Below are positions 23,644 to 32,746 of a stretch of 53,530 nucleotides of DNA, in pieces. Position 1 is the stretch's first letter. Every line of letters starts with the position of its first letter. Origin of the DNA: Planctomycetaceae bacterium. GTDB lineage: Bacteria; Planctomycetota; Phycisphaerae; Phycisphaerales; SM1A02. The notes below the pieces were generated by a model that worked only from the letters and a program-made list of their open reading frames with translations, did not search any database and was not told where the DNA came from. The position numbers and the translations under genes were made by a program. Location: NCBI GenBank assembly GCA_021297815.1, contig JAJTGK010000008.1, positions 1 to 53,530 of the forward strand, in the 5' to 3' direction.

Positions 23644-26250
23644 ATGCGTCCTGCATTTGTGCTTGCCCCGATCTCCCTCGCCCTGCTGCTGTCGTTTCCG
23701 GGGGTGGGGGCCTTGGCGTCTGGCCAGGACGCGCCCGCCGCGGTCCCGCCCGCCGCGCCTGCGGAAGCCGCGCCTGCGGCCGCACCGACCTTCGAGCAGG
23801 GGCCCACGGACGCCGCCATCGAGGCCAAGGTGCGCGAGCGCCTCTCCCGCGCCTTCGCCCAGCGCACGCGCAACCTGCTGCAGCGCGAACTCGTCTTCCT
23901 CGGACTGCTCGAATGCGCGGCCGAGCTGAGCCGCCTCTCGGTCTCGCTCGAGCCAGGCAACCCGCTCCTCTGGCGCTTTGCGCTCGACCTCGCCTCGACC
24001 ATGGCCGAGGGCGACAAGAAGGCTGCGGCGTTTGGCGCCGAGGCGTTGGCACGGATCAATGAGCTCGAGCCCGACGACGAGGTGATCCGCCTGCGCCGCC
24101 TGCTCGGCGTCGTGTCGTCGCGGCAGACGGCCGAGTCGCGGCTCGCCGCGTATCAGTCGCTGCTCGATCCGAAGGGCGTCGAGCGCATCGGCCCGCGCGT
24201 CGCGGCGCGTCTGGCGCTCGACCGCGCGCTGCTTCGCCAGCGGATCGGCGATGTCGACGGCTACCGCGAGGACCTGCTGCGCGCGCTCGACCTCGACCGG
24301 GTGTTCCCCGAGGCCTCCGAGATCGCCGCGGGCTACTTCGCCGTGTCCGCAACCACACCCGCCCAGCACGCCGACGCACTGCGGACCGCGGTGCTTGCCA
24401 ACCCGTCGCGCCCAGCCGCCGCGCTCGAACTCGCGTCGGTCTGCATGCAGCAGGGCGCCTACGCCGCCGCGGCGCAGATCCTCGCGCTCGAGGCGCGGCT
24501 GCTCGAGACGCGCCTGCCGAACGCCGAGTACGACGCGTTGCTTGCGGACCTCGTCCTTGCGCATTGGGGCGCGGGCGACGCCGAGGCCGCGTATCTGGTG
24601 GCGCGCAGGCGCCAGACCGCGCTCGACGCCGTGCTTCATGCGCAGCTCGAGCAGGACGGCGCGATCCTCGACATGAAGCGCCGCAAGGAGGCGCGGCTTC
24701 CCGCCACCGTCACGCTCGCGACGAACATCGCGGCGCTCGCGTCGGCGCAGGGACTTCCCGAGGCGAAGATCCTCGTGGAGAACGCCCTCGTCTCGTTCCA
24801 GACGCAGCTGCAGGCCCTCGACCGATTCGAGGCGGGCCGTCAGGAGATTCCGCGCACGCGCCTCGAGGGTGCGTTCATCCAGCTCTGGCTCGGCGGCGAT
24901 CTGCGGCAGGCGACCGAGTGGGTCGAGCAGTCGAGCGCGGCCGAGCCGCTTTCGGACGACGCGAAGGCGCGCTTCGACGGCCTCATCGCGCTGCGCGGCG
25001 GCGACGCAGCGGGCGCAAAGGGGCTGCTCGCGCCCGTCGCCGAGCGTGATCTCGGCGCGCGCCTCGGCCTCGCGCTCGCGCACGACGCGCTCGGCGAGCG
25101 CAAGGACGCCGCACGCAACCTGCTCGAGATCGCGCGCAAGGCGCCGACCACCGCGATCGGCCTCTGGAGCCGCGACCGTCTGCAGTCCATGCTCGGAACG
25201 ACGCTCGAACTCTCGCCTGGTTCGGCCGAGGTGGCGGCGGCGGCGGCGTTGCCCGCGAACTTCATGCAGTTCCTTCAGGGCGGCGGCGGAAACCTGCTCA
25301 TCAGGGTCGTGCCGCGCCGCACCGAGGTGCGCACCTGGGACCCGATCGTCTTCGACATCGTGGTGACCAACCGCGGCAACTGGCCGCTTGCGATCAGCAA
25401 GGACGGCCCGATCCGCGACACGGCCACGATCACGAGCGCGCTCAACATCGCGGGAACGAGGCCCGAGGCATCGCCGTTCACGATCGTGCAGATCGACCGG
25501 AAGCTGCGGCTCGACCCGGGCGAGTCCGTCACGATTCCGCTCGACATGTCGCTCACCGACGCAGCGACCAAGCTCCGCGACTATGCGCTCACGGGGGCGT
25601 TCGCATCGGTGCACACGATCGTGAACTGGCGCACCACGCAGCGCGGCCTCGAGCCTGGCCCGCTCGGCCTCGAGCTCGAGTCGCCGCTCGTCCATGTCGA
25701 AGGCGTGCGTATGACGAAGGAGTGGGTCGACGCGAGCCTGGCGCAGCTTGCCGACCGCACGAAGCCCGTCGATCCCGAGTCGATCGCCTATCTCGCCTAC
25801 GCCGTGCTGCGCGCCGAGTCCGACGATCCCAAGATGCCCGCCGAGGTGCTCGAGGCGCTCAAGGCCGCGCCCGCCGCGATCGCGGATGCCGCGCGGCGCG
25901 TGAGCCCCGAGGCGCGGGCATGGCTCGTGTTCGCCTGCCCCGGCAGCCAGGTGGCCGAGGATGCGAGCACGGGCCTCGAGGCGCTCGGCGGCGCCGACGG
26001 CCCCGCGGTACTCAGCAGCAAGAGCGCGTGCGCGGGCCTCGAGCCGATCGACGCGGTGCTGCGCGCCGATGAGAATGCAATGGCCCGCATCGCGTGGCTG
26101 TCGCTGCGCGTGCGCCGACCCGAGGACCCCGTGCTCGAGGCGTCGGTGAAGTCGTCCGATCCGCGCGTGGCCGACTATGCGACCCGCACGCTCGCGTGGA
26201 TGAACGACACGCAGGCCGAGCGTCGCCGCCGCCTCAACCTCGCTCCCTGA
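23644..26250 (+). CDS. Large secreted helical-repeat (TPR-like) protein
   Basis: 868 residues with a signal peptide (about 1-26, cleavage after ALA-S) and an Ala/Pro linker (30-48). From about 60 to 520 it is a long series of alternating amphipathic helices of about 35 residues, with pattern residues like A-LA-L and KAAAFGAEALARINELEP. This looks like TPR or a related solenoid. From about 550 a beta-rich domain follows (IRVVPRRTEVRTWDPIVFDIVV). The tail returns to helices. It probably works at the periplasm or cell surface as a scaffold. The flippase-like gene begins 36 bases downstream on the same strand, with its own promoter-like box. Confidence 0.72.
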   Translation: MRPAFVLAPISLALLLSFPGVGALASGQDAPAAVPPAAPAEAAPAAAPTFEQGPTDAAIEAKVRERLSRAFAQRTRNLLQRELVFLGLLECAAELSRLSVSLEPGNPLLWRFALDLASTMAEGDKKAAAFGAEALARINELEPDDEVIRLRRLLGVVSSRQTAESRLAAYQSLLDPKGVERIGPRVAARLALDRALLRQRIGDVDGYREDLLRALDLDRVFPEASEIAAGYFAVSATTPAQHADALRTAVLANPSRPAAALELASVCMQQGAYAAAAQILALEARLLETRLPNAEYDALLADLVLAHWGAGDAEAAYLVARRRQTALDAVLHAQLEQDGAILDMKRRKEARLPATVTLATNIAALASAQGLPEAKILVENALVSFQTQLQALDRFEAGRQEIPRTRLEGAFIQLWLGGDLRQATEWVEQSSAAEPLSDDAKARFDGLIALRGGDAAGAKGLLAPVAERDLGARLGLALAHDALGERKDAARNLLEIARKAPTTAIGLWSRDRLQSMLGTTLELSPGSAEVAAAAALPANFMQFLQGGGGNLLIRVVPRRTEVRTWDPIVFDIVVTNRGNWPLAISKDGPIRDTATITSALNIAGTRPEASPFTIVQIDRKLRLDPGESVTIPLDMSLTDAATKLRDYALTGAFASVHTIVNWRTTQRGLEPGPLGLELESPLVHVEGVRMTKEWVDASLAQLADRTKPVDPESIAYLAYAVLRAESDDPKMPAEVLEALKAAPAAIADAARRVSPEARAWLVFACPGSQVAEDASTGLEALGGADGPAVLSSKSACAGLEPIDAVLRADENAMARIAWLSLRVRRPEDPVLEASVKSSDPRVADYATRTLAWMNDTQAERRRRLNLAP

Positions 26251-26273
26251 ACCTGACCGAGGCGTCGCTCCTG

Positions 26274-26279
26274 TACGCT
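26274..26279 (+). promoter_or_regulatory. Leaderless-type -10 box of the flippase-like gene
   Basis: TACGCT, preceded by TG one base away in CTG-TACGCT, and seven bases before the TTG start at 26287. Confidence 0.4.
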
Positions 26280-26286
26280 GCGACCG

Positions 26287-27180
26287 TTGGAACCGAACTC
26301 GCGGCCAGCTCCCGAATGGCAGAAGCGTGCGCTGCGCGTGGCGGGCTTCGCATTCGGCCTCGCCTGCTTCGGCGGCGCGATCTGGGTCGCGGTGCGCGAG
26401 CGCGAGGAGTTCGCGCAGGCGCTCGAAGCGCTGCGCGATCCGCCCATGCCCGCGGTGGTCGCGGTGCTCGCGTCGGTCGCCGTCGGCGCCTTCCTGAGCG
26501 CGGTCCTCTTCCACATCCTGATGCGGCGGTTCGGCTCGGTGCCGTTCTGGGAGATGCAGGCGCTCATCCTTGCGTCGACGCTCGCGAACTACCTGCCGCT
26601 CAAGCCGGGCCTCGTGGGGCGCGTCGCGTACCACCGGCTGCGGCACGGCATCAAGGCCACGGACAGCGTGCGCACGGTGGTCGAGGCGGTCGGACTGAGC
26701 GGCTCGGTGAGCGCGATGTTCCTGCTCGGCCTCGCGGGCTGTCGCGCGCTCGGCATCAACGGCGACTGGTCGCTGCTTGCGCCGAGCGTGCTAGGGGCCG
26801 CGGCGTTCCATCCGCGACTCCGCACGCTCGCGCAGGCGCTCTTCGTGCGGCAGATCGAGCGTGCGCTGTGGACGCTGCGCTATTGGGCCGTGTTTCGCCT
26901 CGTGGGCGCGCCGATCGACCTCGAGGTCGCGGTCGTCCTCGGCAGCGCGAGCGTCATCGCCACGCTGGTGCCGTTCGTCTCGAACGGGCTCGGGATCCGC
27001 GAATGGGTCATCGGGCTGCTCGCGCCCTGGGTGTCGCACCAGGAACTCAACTTCTCGCAGGCGATCGTGGGCGAGCTCGTGCACCGCGTGATGGAGATCG
27101 CGGTGATGCTGCCGCTCGGGCTCGTGTCGCTCGCGGTGCTCGTGCGGCACAACCGCAGGCATCCGATGCCGCAGGCGTGA
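26287..27180 (+). CDS. Flippase-like membrane protein (LPG-synthase transmembrane family)
   Basis: 297 residues starting at TTG 26287. About seven or eight hydrophobic helices are visible. The signature NYLPLKPGLVGRVAYHRLRHG (about 99-119) sits where the family has its conserved proline/glycine-rich loop. A second family-like stretch, VPFVSNGLGIREWVIGLLAP, occurs near residue 232. Members move or modify lipid-linked head groups; without a catalytic domain this one is likely a lipid or glycolipid flippase-like protein. It converges on the GH57 gene of the polysaccharide locus, so a role there is possible. The TTG start is supported by the promoter-like box only. Confidence 0.7.
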   Translation: MEPNSRPAPEWQKRALRVAGFAFGLACFGGAIWVAVREREEFAQALEALRDPPMPAVVAVLASVAVGAFLSAVLFHILMRRFGSVPFWEMQALILASTLANYLPLKPGLVGRVAYHRLRHGIKATDSVRTVVEAVGLSGSVSAMFLLGLAGCRALGINGDWSLLAPSVLGAAAFHPRLRTLAQALFVRQIERALWTLRYWAVFRLVGAPIDLEVAVVLGSASVIATLVPFVSNGLGIREWVIGLLAPWVSHQELNFSQAIVGELVHRVMEIAVMLPLGLVSLAVLVRHNRRHPMPQA

Positions 27181-27196
27181 GCCGTCGATCGCGCGC

Positions 27197-28429
27197 TCAG
27201 GCCTTGGCGCGCAGCGGTTCCGCCACGCCCGCGCGCGTCTTCAGGTGGTCGAGCACATTCATGAAGTTGATGTACGCGTCGTACGGCGAGTCGTACGGCG
27301 AGAAGTACTTGTGCACATCGCCGTCCGACCAGTACTTCGTGCACATGTAGTAGAGGTGGTCGCTCGTGGTCAGCTTGCGCCAGTCCTCGAGGATGTACGG
27401 GTCGCCCGCCGCGTGCTTCGCCTTCACGGGCGCCTCGAGCGCATAGAGCTCGGCGGCCGCGTTGTCCTGGATCGGGTTGCCGAGCCACGCCGAGAGGTCG
27501 CGCTCGCTGTCGGCCCACGAGATGTACTGCGGCGCGTCGTACTCGCCGACGGGCTCGTGGCAGTCGACGAGCTGCGACGGCGTGAGGAAGTCGTTGTGCC
27601 CCTGGTTCGTGTCGTACACCGCGCCCGGCAGCGCGTCGAGGAACTCGAAGATCCCCGTGTCGGCCCACTGGTGCTCGCCGAAGGTCTCGTAGTCCATGAA
27701 CAGGTTGCAGCAGAAGCCGTCGCCGTTGATCTGGTTCACCCAGTCTGCGAACTTCTCGGCGGAGAGCGGCCATTCCTTCCAGCCGCGGTTCGAGAAGCGG
27801 AACGCGATGTCGTCGGACAGGCGGTAGTTCTTGAGCAGGAGCTTCACGGGGCGCTCGGCGAGGTCGCCCTCGCCAGGCGGCGCGTAGACATAGTTCGGCG
27901 AGCGGAAACCGAGGATGCGGTCGACGCCCTCGCAGATGATCGCGCGGTGCTGGCCGCGGCGCGCGATATGTGCGGCAAGGTCGTTCGAGTAGATCAGCTC
28001 GGTGTTGCGGAAGACCTTGGGCGTGACGCCGAAGACCTCGCGCATGCGGCGCTGGTGCAGGTCGACCTGCGCGTCGAACTCCGCGCGCGAGAAGAGGAAC
28101 GACAGCGAGTGGTGGCTCGTCTCGTTGACGAGCTCGCACGCGCCCGTGTCGACGAGCGCCTTCAGCGTGTCGACCACATCGGGCGCCCACAGCACGAGCT
28201 GGTCGAGCGCCGTGCCCGTGATCGAGAACGAGCAGCGGAAGCGGCGGTCGTGGCGGCGCACGAGGTCGAGGAGCTTCTGCGTCGCGGGGCGGTAGCACTT
28301 GTCGGCCACCTTGCGCAGGATGCGTTCGTTCGCCTCGTTGTCGAAGTAGAACGGATCGGCCGAGAAGACCGAGTACCGCCGGAGTCGCCAGGGCTGGTGC
28401 AGCTCGAAGTAGAAGCAGACGCTCGCCAT
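27197..28429 (-). CDS. Glycoside hydrolase family 57 (alpha-amylase type)
   Basis: 410 residues from ATG 28429. GH57 landmarks are in order: HQPW (11-14), NETSHH (102-107), the nucleophile Glu144 in RNTELIYSND, and the acid/base Asp246 in MDYETFGEH. The family acts on alpha-glucans (amylase, branching or 4-alpha-glucanotransferase). It is shorter than the two-domain members and appears to be the catalytic barrel alone plus a short helical end. It is the last gene of a minus block that begins with a GT4 gene. TACGCT lies six bases before the ATG and no Shine-Dalgarno is seen. Its job in a surface-glycan locus could be trimming or recycling of glucan. Confidence 0.9.
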   Translation of the reverse strand: MASVCFYFELHQPWRLRRYSVFSADPFYFDNEANERILRKVADKCYRPATQKLLDLVRRHDRRFRCSFSITGTALDQLVLWAPDVVDTLKALVDTGACELVNETSHHSLSFLFSRAEFDAQVDLHQRRMREVFGVTPKVFRNTELIYSNDLAAHIARRGQHRAIICEGVDRILGFRSPNYVYAPPGEGDLAERPVKLLLKNYRLSDDIAFRFSNRGWKEWPLSAEKFADWVNQINGDGFCCNLFMDYETFGEHQWADTGIFEFLDALPGAVYDTNQGHNDFLTPSQLVDCHEPVGEYDAPQYISWADSERDLSAWLGNPIQDNAAAELYALEAPVKAKHAAGDPYILEDWRKLTTSDHLYYMCTKYWSDGDVHKYFSPYDSPYDAYINFMNVLDHLKTRAGVAEPLRAKA

Positions 28430-28435
28430 GCGCGC

Positions 28436-28441
28436 AGCGTA
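28436..28441 (-). promoter_or_regulatory. Leaderless-type -10 box of the GH57 gene
   Basis: TACGCT on the minus strand, six bases before the ATG. Confidence 0.45.
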
Positions 28442-28454
28442 GCGCGGCCGCGCG

Positions 28455-29462
28455 TCACTCGCCGTAGTACGCGCGGTACCACGCGACGAAGCGCTCCACG
28501 CCCGTCTCGACGGGGGTCGATGGCCGATAGCCCGTGTCGCGCTCGAGCGCGGTGACATCGGCCATCGTGTCGGGCACATCGCCAGGCTGCAGCGGCAGCA
28601 GGTTCATCGTGGCCTTGCGGCCCGTGCAGCGCTCGATGGCCGCGATGTAGTCGAGCAGCTCGACCGGGCGGGAATTGCCGATGTTGTAGACGCGCCACGG
28701 CGCGCTCGAGCTGCCCGGGTCGGGCTGCGCGGGGTCGAACGCGGGGTTCGGCGCCGCGGGGCGGTCGAGCGTGCGCACGACGCCCTCGACGATGTCGTCG
28801 ATGTAGGTGAAGTCGCGGCGGTGCCGCCCGTGGTTGAAGACATCGATCGGCTTCCCCGCCAGGATGTTGCGCGTGAAGAGGAAGAGCGCCATGTCGGGTC
28901 GGCCCCACGGCCCGTACACGGTGAAGAAGCGCAGGCCCGTCGTCGGAAGGCCGAACAGGTTCGAGTAGGTGTGCGCGAAGAGCTCGTTCGCCTTTTTGCT
29001 CGCCGCGTAGAGCGACAGCGGATGGTCGACCGGGTCGCTCACCGAGAAGGGGAGCTTCGTGTTTCCGCCGTACACCGAGCTCGAGCTTGCGTACACGAGG
29101 TGCCGCGACTGCGCGTGGCGGCAGCCTTCGAGGATGTTCTGGAACCCGACGATGTTCGAGTGCACATACGCGTGCGGGTTCTTGATCGAGTAGCGCACGC
29201 CCGCCTGCGCCGCGAGGTGCACCACGCGGTCGAAGCGGTGCTGCGCGAAGAGCGCTTCCATGCCCGCGCGGTCGGCGATATCGAGCCTTGCGAACGCGAA
29301 TCCGCGCTTCGGGGCGAGACGCGCAAGCCGCGCCTCCTTCAGCGTGGGGTCGTAGTAGTCGTTGAGGTCGTCGAGGCCGACGACATCCTCGCCGCGGTCG
29401 AGCAGCGCATGCGCGACATGCGAACCGATGAATCCTGCGGCGCCTGTGACGAGGACGGGCAT
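28455..29462 (-). CDS. NAD-dependent epimerase, UDP-glucuronate 4-epimerase type
   Basis: A 335-residue short-chain dehydrogenase of the extended type. The NAD-binding motif is GAAGFIG (7-13). The catalytic triad region shows Ser127-129 and Tyr152-xxx-Lys156. The sequence [13 protein letters not shown] (30-42) is typical of the UDP-glucuronate/UDP-galacturonate epimerases (CapI/LspL-like), as are the [15 protein letters not shown] and [11 protein letters not shown] segments. It would make UDP-galacturonate for the polysaccharide. It lies 25 bases upstream of the GH57 gene and 17 bases downstream of the DegT gene, probably one transcript, but TAGACT six bases before its ATG suggests an internal start too. 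Confidence 0.9.
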   Translation of the reverse strand: MPVLVTGAAGFIGSHVAHALLDRGEDVVGLDDLNDYYDPTLKEARLARLAPKRGFAFARLDIADRAGMEALFAQHRFDRVVHLAAQAGVRYSIKNPHAYVHSNIVGFQNILEGCRHAQSRHLVYASSSSVYGGNTKLPFSVSDPVDHPLSLYAASKKANELFAHTYSNLFGLPTTGLRFFTVYGPWGRPDMALFLFTRNILAGKPIDVFNHGRHRRDFTYIDDIVEGVVRTLDRPAAPNPAFDPAQPDPGSSSAPWRVYNIGNSRPVELLDYIAAIERCTGRKATMNLLPLQPGDVPDTMADVTALERDTGYRPSTPVETGVERFVAWYRAYYGE

Positions 29463-29468
29463 GCGGCG

Positions 29469-29474
29469 AGTCTA
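29469..29474 (-). promoter_or_regulatory. Leaderless-type -10 box of the epimerase gene
   Basis: TAGACT on the minus strand, six bases before the ATG at 29462. Confidence 0.45.
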
Positions 29475-29479
29475 CCCGT

Positions 29480-30667
29480 TCAGGCCACCGCGACGGCGCG
29501 CGGCGAAAGCGCGCGTTCGGCGGCGGAGACGACGCGCGACTGGTCCGCGTCGCCGAGCGAGCTGCCCGACGGCAGGCACAGGCCGTGCGCGAACAGACGC
29601 TCGCACACGGGGGCGCGCGCGGGGTCGTGGGCGAACATGCGGCAGCCCGCGAAGAGCGGCTGCATGTGCATCGGCTTCCAGGTCGGGCGCGACTCGATGC
29701 GCTCGGCGGCGAGTGCGGCCATGAGCTCGTCGCGCGTGCAGCCTGCGCGCGCGGGGTCGAGCGTGAGGGCGGTCAGCCAGCGCGTCGAGCGGCTCCAGAC
29801 GGGCGACGGCATGAACGACACGCCCGGCCTGTGCGCCAGCGCCGCCTCGTAGCGCGCGGCGATGGCGCGGCGGCGCGCCACGCGGTCGGCGAGCGTGCGC
29901 AGCTGTCCGCGGCCGATGCCCGCGAGCACATTCGACATGCGGTAGTTGAAGCCCGCCACCTGATGCTCGTAGTGCGGCGCGGGCTCGCGCGCCTGCGTGG
30001 CCAGGAAGCGCGCGCGGTCGGCGAACGCGGGGTCCTGCGACACCAGCATGCCGCCGCCCGAGGTCGTGATGATCTTGTTGCCGTTGAAGCTGAGCGCCGC
30101 GATGCGTCCGAACGAGCCGCAGCGGCGTCCATGCACGCTCGCGCCCAGGCTCTCGGCGGCGTCCTCGAGGATCGGCAGGTCGAACTCGTCGCAGATCGCC
30201 TCGATCGCCGCGTAGTCGCAGCCCTGCCCGTAGAGGTCGACCGCGACCAGCGCGCGCGGCGCGCGGCCTTCGGCGGCCAGCGTCTCGAGCGCGCGGCGCA
30301 GCGCGGCGGGGGAGAGGTTCCAGCTCGCCTCGTCGCTGTCGACGAACACGGGCTCGGCGCCAAGCTGACGGATCGGGTTCGCGCTCGCGACGAAGGTGAA
30401 GCTCGAGCAGAGGACGAGGTCGCCCGGCTGCACGCCGAGCAGGCTCAGTCCGAGGTGGATGGCGGCGGTGCCCGACGAGGTCGCGCAGCAGTGCAGGGTG
30501 CAGCCAGGCGAAGAGAGCGTGTCGGACATTTCGCGCTCGAACGCGTCGACATTCGGGCCAAGCGGCGCGATCCAGTTGGTGCGGAACGCGTCCTCGACGA
30601 AGGCACGCTCCTCGCCCGTGAGGTGCGGCGGAGAGAGCAGGATCGGGGTGGGGCCGGCGGTCGTCAT
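29480..30667 (-). CDS. DegT/DnrJ/EryC1/StrS sugar aminotransferase
   Basis: 395 residues. The PLP site is NGNKIITTSGGG with Lys198, and the aspartate that binds the pyridine nitrogen is Asp169 in PILEDAAESLG. The phosphate-binding CATSSGTAAIHL (60-71) and the family's GQGCDYAAI segment are present. These enzymes put an amino group on a nucleotide-bound keto sugar. In this locus it would supply an amino sugar to the glycosyltransferases. A 91-base gap separates it from the asparagine synthase remnant upstream. The precise sugar is not predictable. Confidence 0.93.
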   Translation of the reverse strand: MTTAGPTPILLSPPHLTGEERAFVEDAFRTNWIAPLGPNVDAFEREMSDTLSSPGCTLHCCATSSGTAAIHLGLSLLGVQPGDLVLCSSFTFVASANPIRQLGAEPVFVDSDEASWNLSPAALRRALETLAAEGRAPRALVAVDLYGQGCDYAAIEAICDEFDLPILEDAAESLGASVHGRRCGSFGRIAALSFNGNKIITTSGGGMLVSQDPAFADRARFLATQAREPAPHYEHQVAGFNYRMSNVLAGIGRGQLRTLADRVARRRAIAARYEAALAHRPGVSFMPSPVWSRSTRWLTALTLDPARAGCTRDELMAALAAERIESRPTWKPMHMQPLFAGCRMFAHDPARAPVCERLFAHGLCLPSGSSLGDADQSRVVSAAERALSPRAVAVA

Positions 30668-30758
30668 GGGCTTGTGCGGAGAACTCGCCCCGCGGGCGGA
30701 TCTATCGGCAAAAACGGCCCGTTTGCGCGAGGGGCGGATGCCCCGAACGGCGGGGCGC

Positions 30759-32725
30759 TCACCGCGGCCGCTGGCCGTCGAGCCACGCCTCGAACATCAG
30801 GACGCACCAGATTTCGGCCGCGTCGCCGCCTCGGCGGCCTGCGAGGGTCTTGGACCAGAGGCGGCGGACGGCGACGGCGTCGAGGTGGCCTTCGCGCGAG
30901 AGCCTCGAGGGGTCGAGCATGTCCTCGGCCCACGGCCGCAGCGGCCCGCGGAGCCAGCGCAGGATGGGCACCGAGAAGCCCGTCTTCGGCCGCTCGAAGA
31001 GCGCCCGCGGCACGCGCCGCTCGAGCACGCGGCGCAGGATCCACTTGCGCTCGCCGCCGCGGATGCGCATGGCGGCCGGAAGCGTGAAGGCGAGCGCCGC
31101 GAGGTCCGCGTCGAGCAGCGGTTCGCGCGCCTCGAGGCCGCAGTGCATCGTCGCACGGTCGACCTTCGTCAGGATGTCGTCGGGCAGGTAGCGGCCGATG
31201 TCGGCAAGCATCATGCGCACGACGGGGTCGAGCGAAGGATCGGTCTCGGAAAGCGCGTCGGTGTTCGGGCCGAAGCCTGGGACAAGCCGGTGGCGTCATC
31301 CGAGACGCGGGCGAGCGCCGCGTGGATCGCGCCCAGCGTGTCGAGGCGCACGACGCGCGAGAGCTTGTGCGCACGGTCGCCCGCGCGGTCGAACGGGAGC
31401 GCAGGAATCGCACGCCCGATCGCATTCGCCGCGCTCCGCGGAACGGAACGCAGCAGCGCCGCGATCAAGGGGCGCAGCGCGCGCGGAATGCGCCGAAGCC
31501 GCGCCGCGAGCGCGGGCGCGTGGCCGTAGCGGTAGTAGCCGCCGAAGATCTCGTCGCCACCATCGCCTGAAAGCACGACCTTGACGCGCGACGCGGCCTC
31601 GCGCGCGACGAGCAGCGTCGGCAGCTGCGAGCTGTCGGCGAACGGCTCGTCCCACGCCGAAGCGAGCGAACTTCCTGCGAATCGCGCCGCGTCCGCGTCG
31701 GTCGCGCGCAGCACGACATGCTCGGCGCCGAGGTGCCGCGCGACCAGGGCGGCGTGCGGCGTCTCGTCGAAGTCCGCGTCGTCGGTGCCGACGGTGAAGG
31801 CGAGCACGGGCTGCGTCGCATGCTCTTGCATCGCGGCAAGCACCACCGACGAGTCGACGCCGCCCGAAAGAAACGCGCCGACGGGCACATCGGCCACCAT
31901 GCGCAGACGCACGCTCTCGGAGATCGCGCGATCGACGGCCTCGATCGCCTGCGCGTCGTCGCCCGTGAAGGGCTCGCGCGCGCCGCGTTCCGCAAGCGTC
32001 GCGGCGCTCCACCAGCGCTCGATGCGCGCCTCGCGCGTCGTCAGGTCGAGGCGCAGGAGGTGCCCAGGCGCCAGCGTGCGCGCCTCGCGATGGATCGACA
32101 TCGGCGCGGGCACGCAGCCGAGCGTCAGGTACGCGTGCAGCGCGCGGCGGTCGATCGTGGTCGAGACCTCGGGATGCGCGCGAATCGCGCCCAGTTCGCT
32201 CGCAAAGACAAGCGACGCGCCTGCAGGCACCGTGAATCCGCCGTCCGCGAGCGCATGCCCGCCGCTCAGCGCGTAGCGGCACGGCTTCACGCCGAAACGG
32301 TCGCGCGCGAGCCACAGCGTGCGCGTCGAATGGTCGAGGAGCGTGAAGGCGAACATGCCGCGAAACTCGGCGAGTGCCGCAGGCATGCCGACCGCGGCGA
32401 TCGCGGCGAGCATCGCCTCGGTGTCCGAATGCCCGCGGAACGCACCGACGCCGAAGCGCGCGCGCAGGTCGGCGTGGTTGTAGATCTCGCCGTTGAAGAC
32501 GATCTCGTAGCGGCCGTCGGCACTGCGCATCGGCTGCGCGCCCGCGCTCGAGAGGTCGAGGATCGAGAGCCTGCGGAACGCGAGGCCCGTGCGCGTGGCC
32601 GCGTCGAAAGTCGTGCGCTGGTCGTCGGGCCCGCGGTGCGCGAGTGCGCGCGCCATCGCCGAGAGCACCTCGTCGGGAGCCGCCGTGGTGCCAGCGAAGT
32701 CGACGAATCCCGCGAATCCGCACAT
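30759..32725 (-). pseudogene. asnB: Asparagine synthase (glutamine-hydrolysing) family gene, frameshifted
   Basis: The N-terminal frame (32725 down to about 31276) gives a full glutaminase domain with nucleophile Cys2 (MCGFAGFVD), the AHRGPDD motif, and the ATP-pyrophosphatase loop LSGGVDS (about residue 283). It then runs out of frame and stops at 31211. The missing C-terminal synthetase part continues in another frame, from about 31270 to the stop at 30759 ([37 protein letters not shown]). The two join if one base is restored near 31276, within AGGCTTCGGCC. So it is either a real single-base deletion or a sequencing error. In polysaccharide loci these proteins often amidate a uronic acid instead of making asparagine. 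TACCCT lies six bases before the ATG. Confidence 0.85.
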
Positions 32726-32731
32726 GCCGCG

Positions 32732-32737
32732 AGGGTA
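32732..32737 (-). promoter_or_regulatory. Leaderless-type -10 box of the asparagine synthase gene
   Basis: TACCCT on the minus strand, six bases before the ATG at 32725; it lies inside the 20-base gap after the GT4 gene. Confidence 0.4.
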
Positions 32738-32746
32738 GCAGACCGC

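Noticed and set aside
23515-26646. A minus-strand open frame of about 1000 codons opposite the secreted repeat protein
   Set aside because: Same shadow effect; Arg/Glu/His-rich, no motif, and it crosses the boundary between two real plus-strand genes.
31211-31300. Programmed ribosomal frameshift in the asparagine synthase gene
   Set aside because: No slippery heptamer and no clear downstream pseudoknot were seen at the junction, so a mutation or sequence error is simpler.
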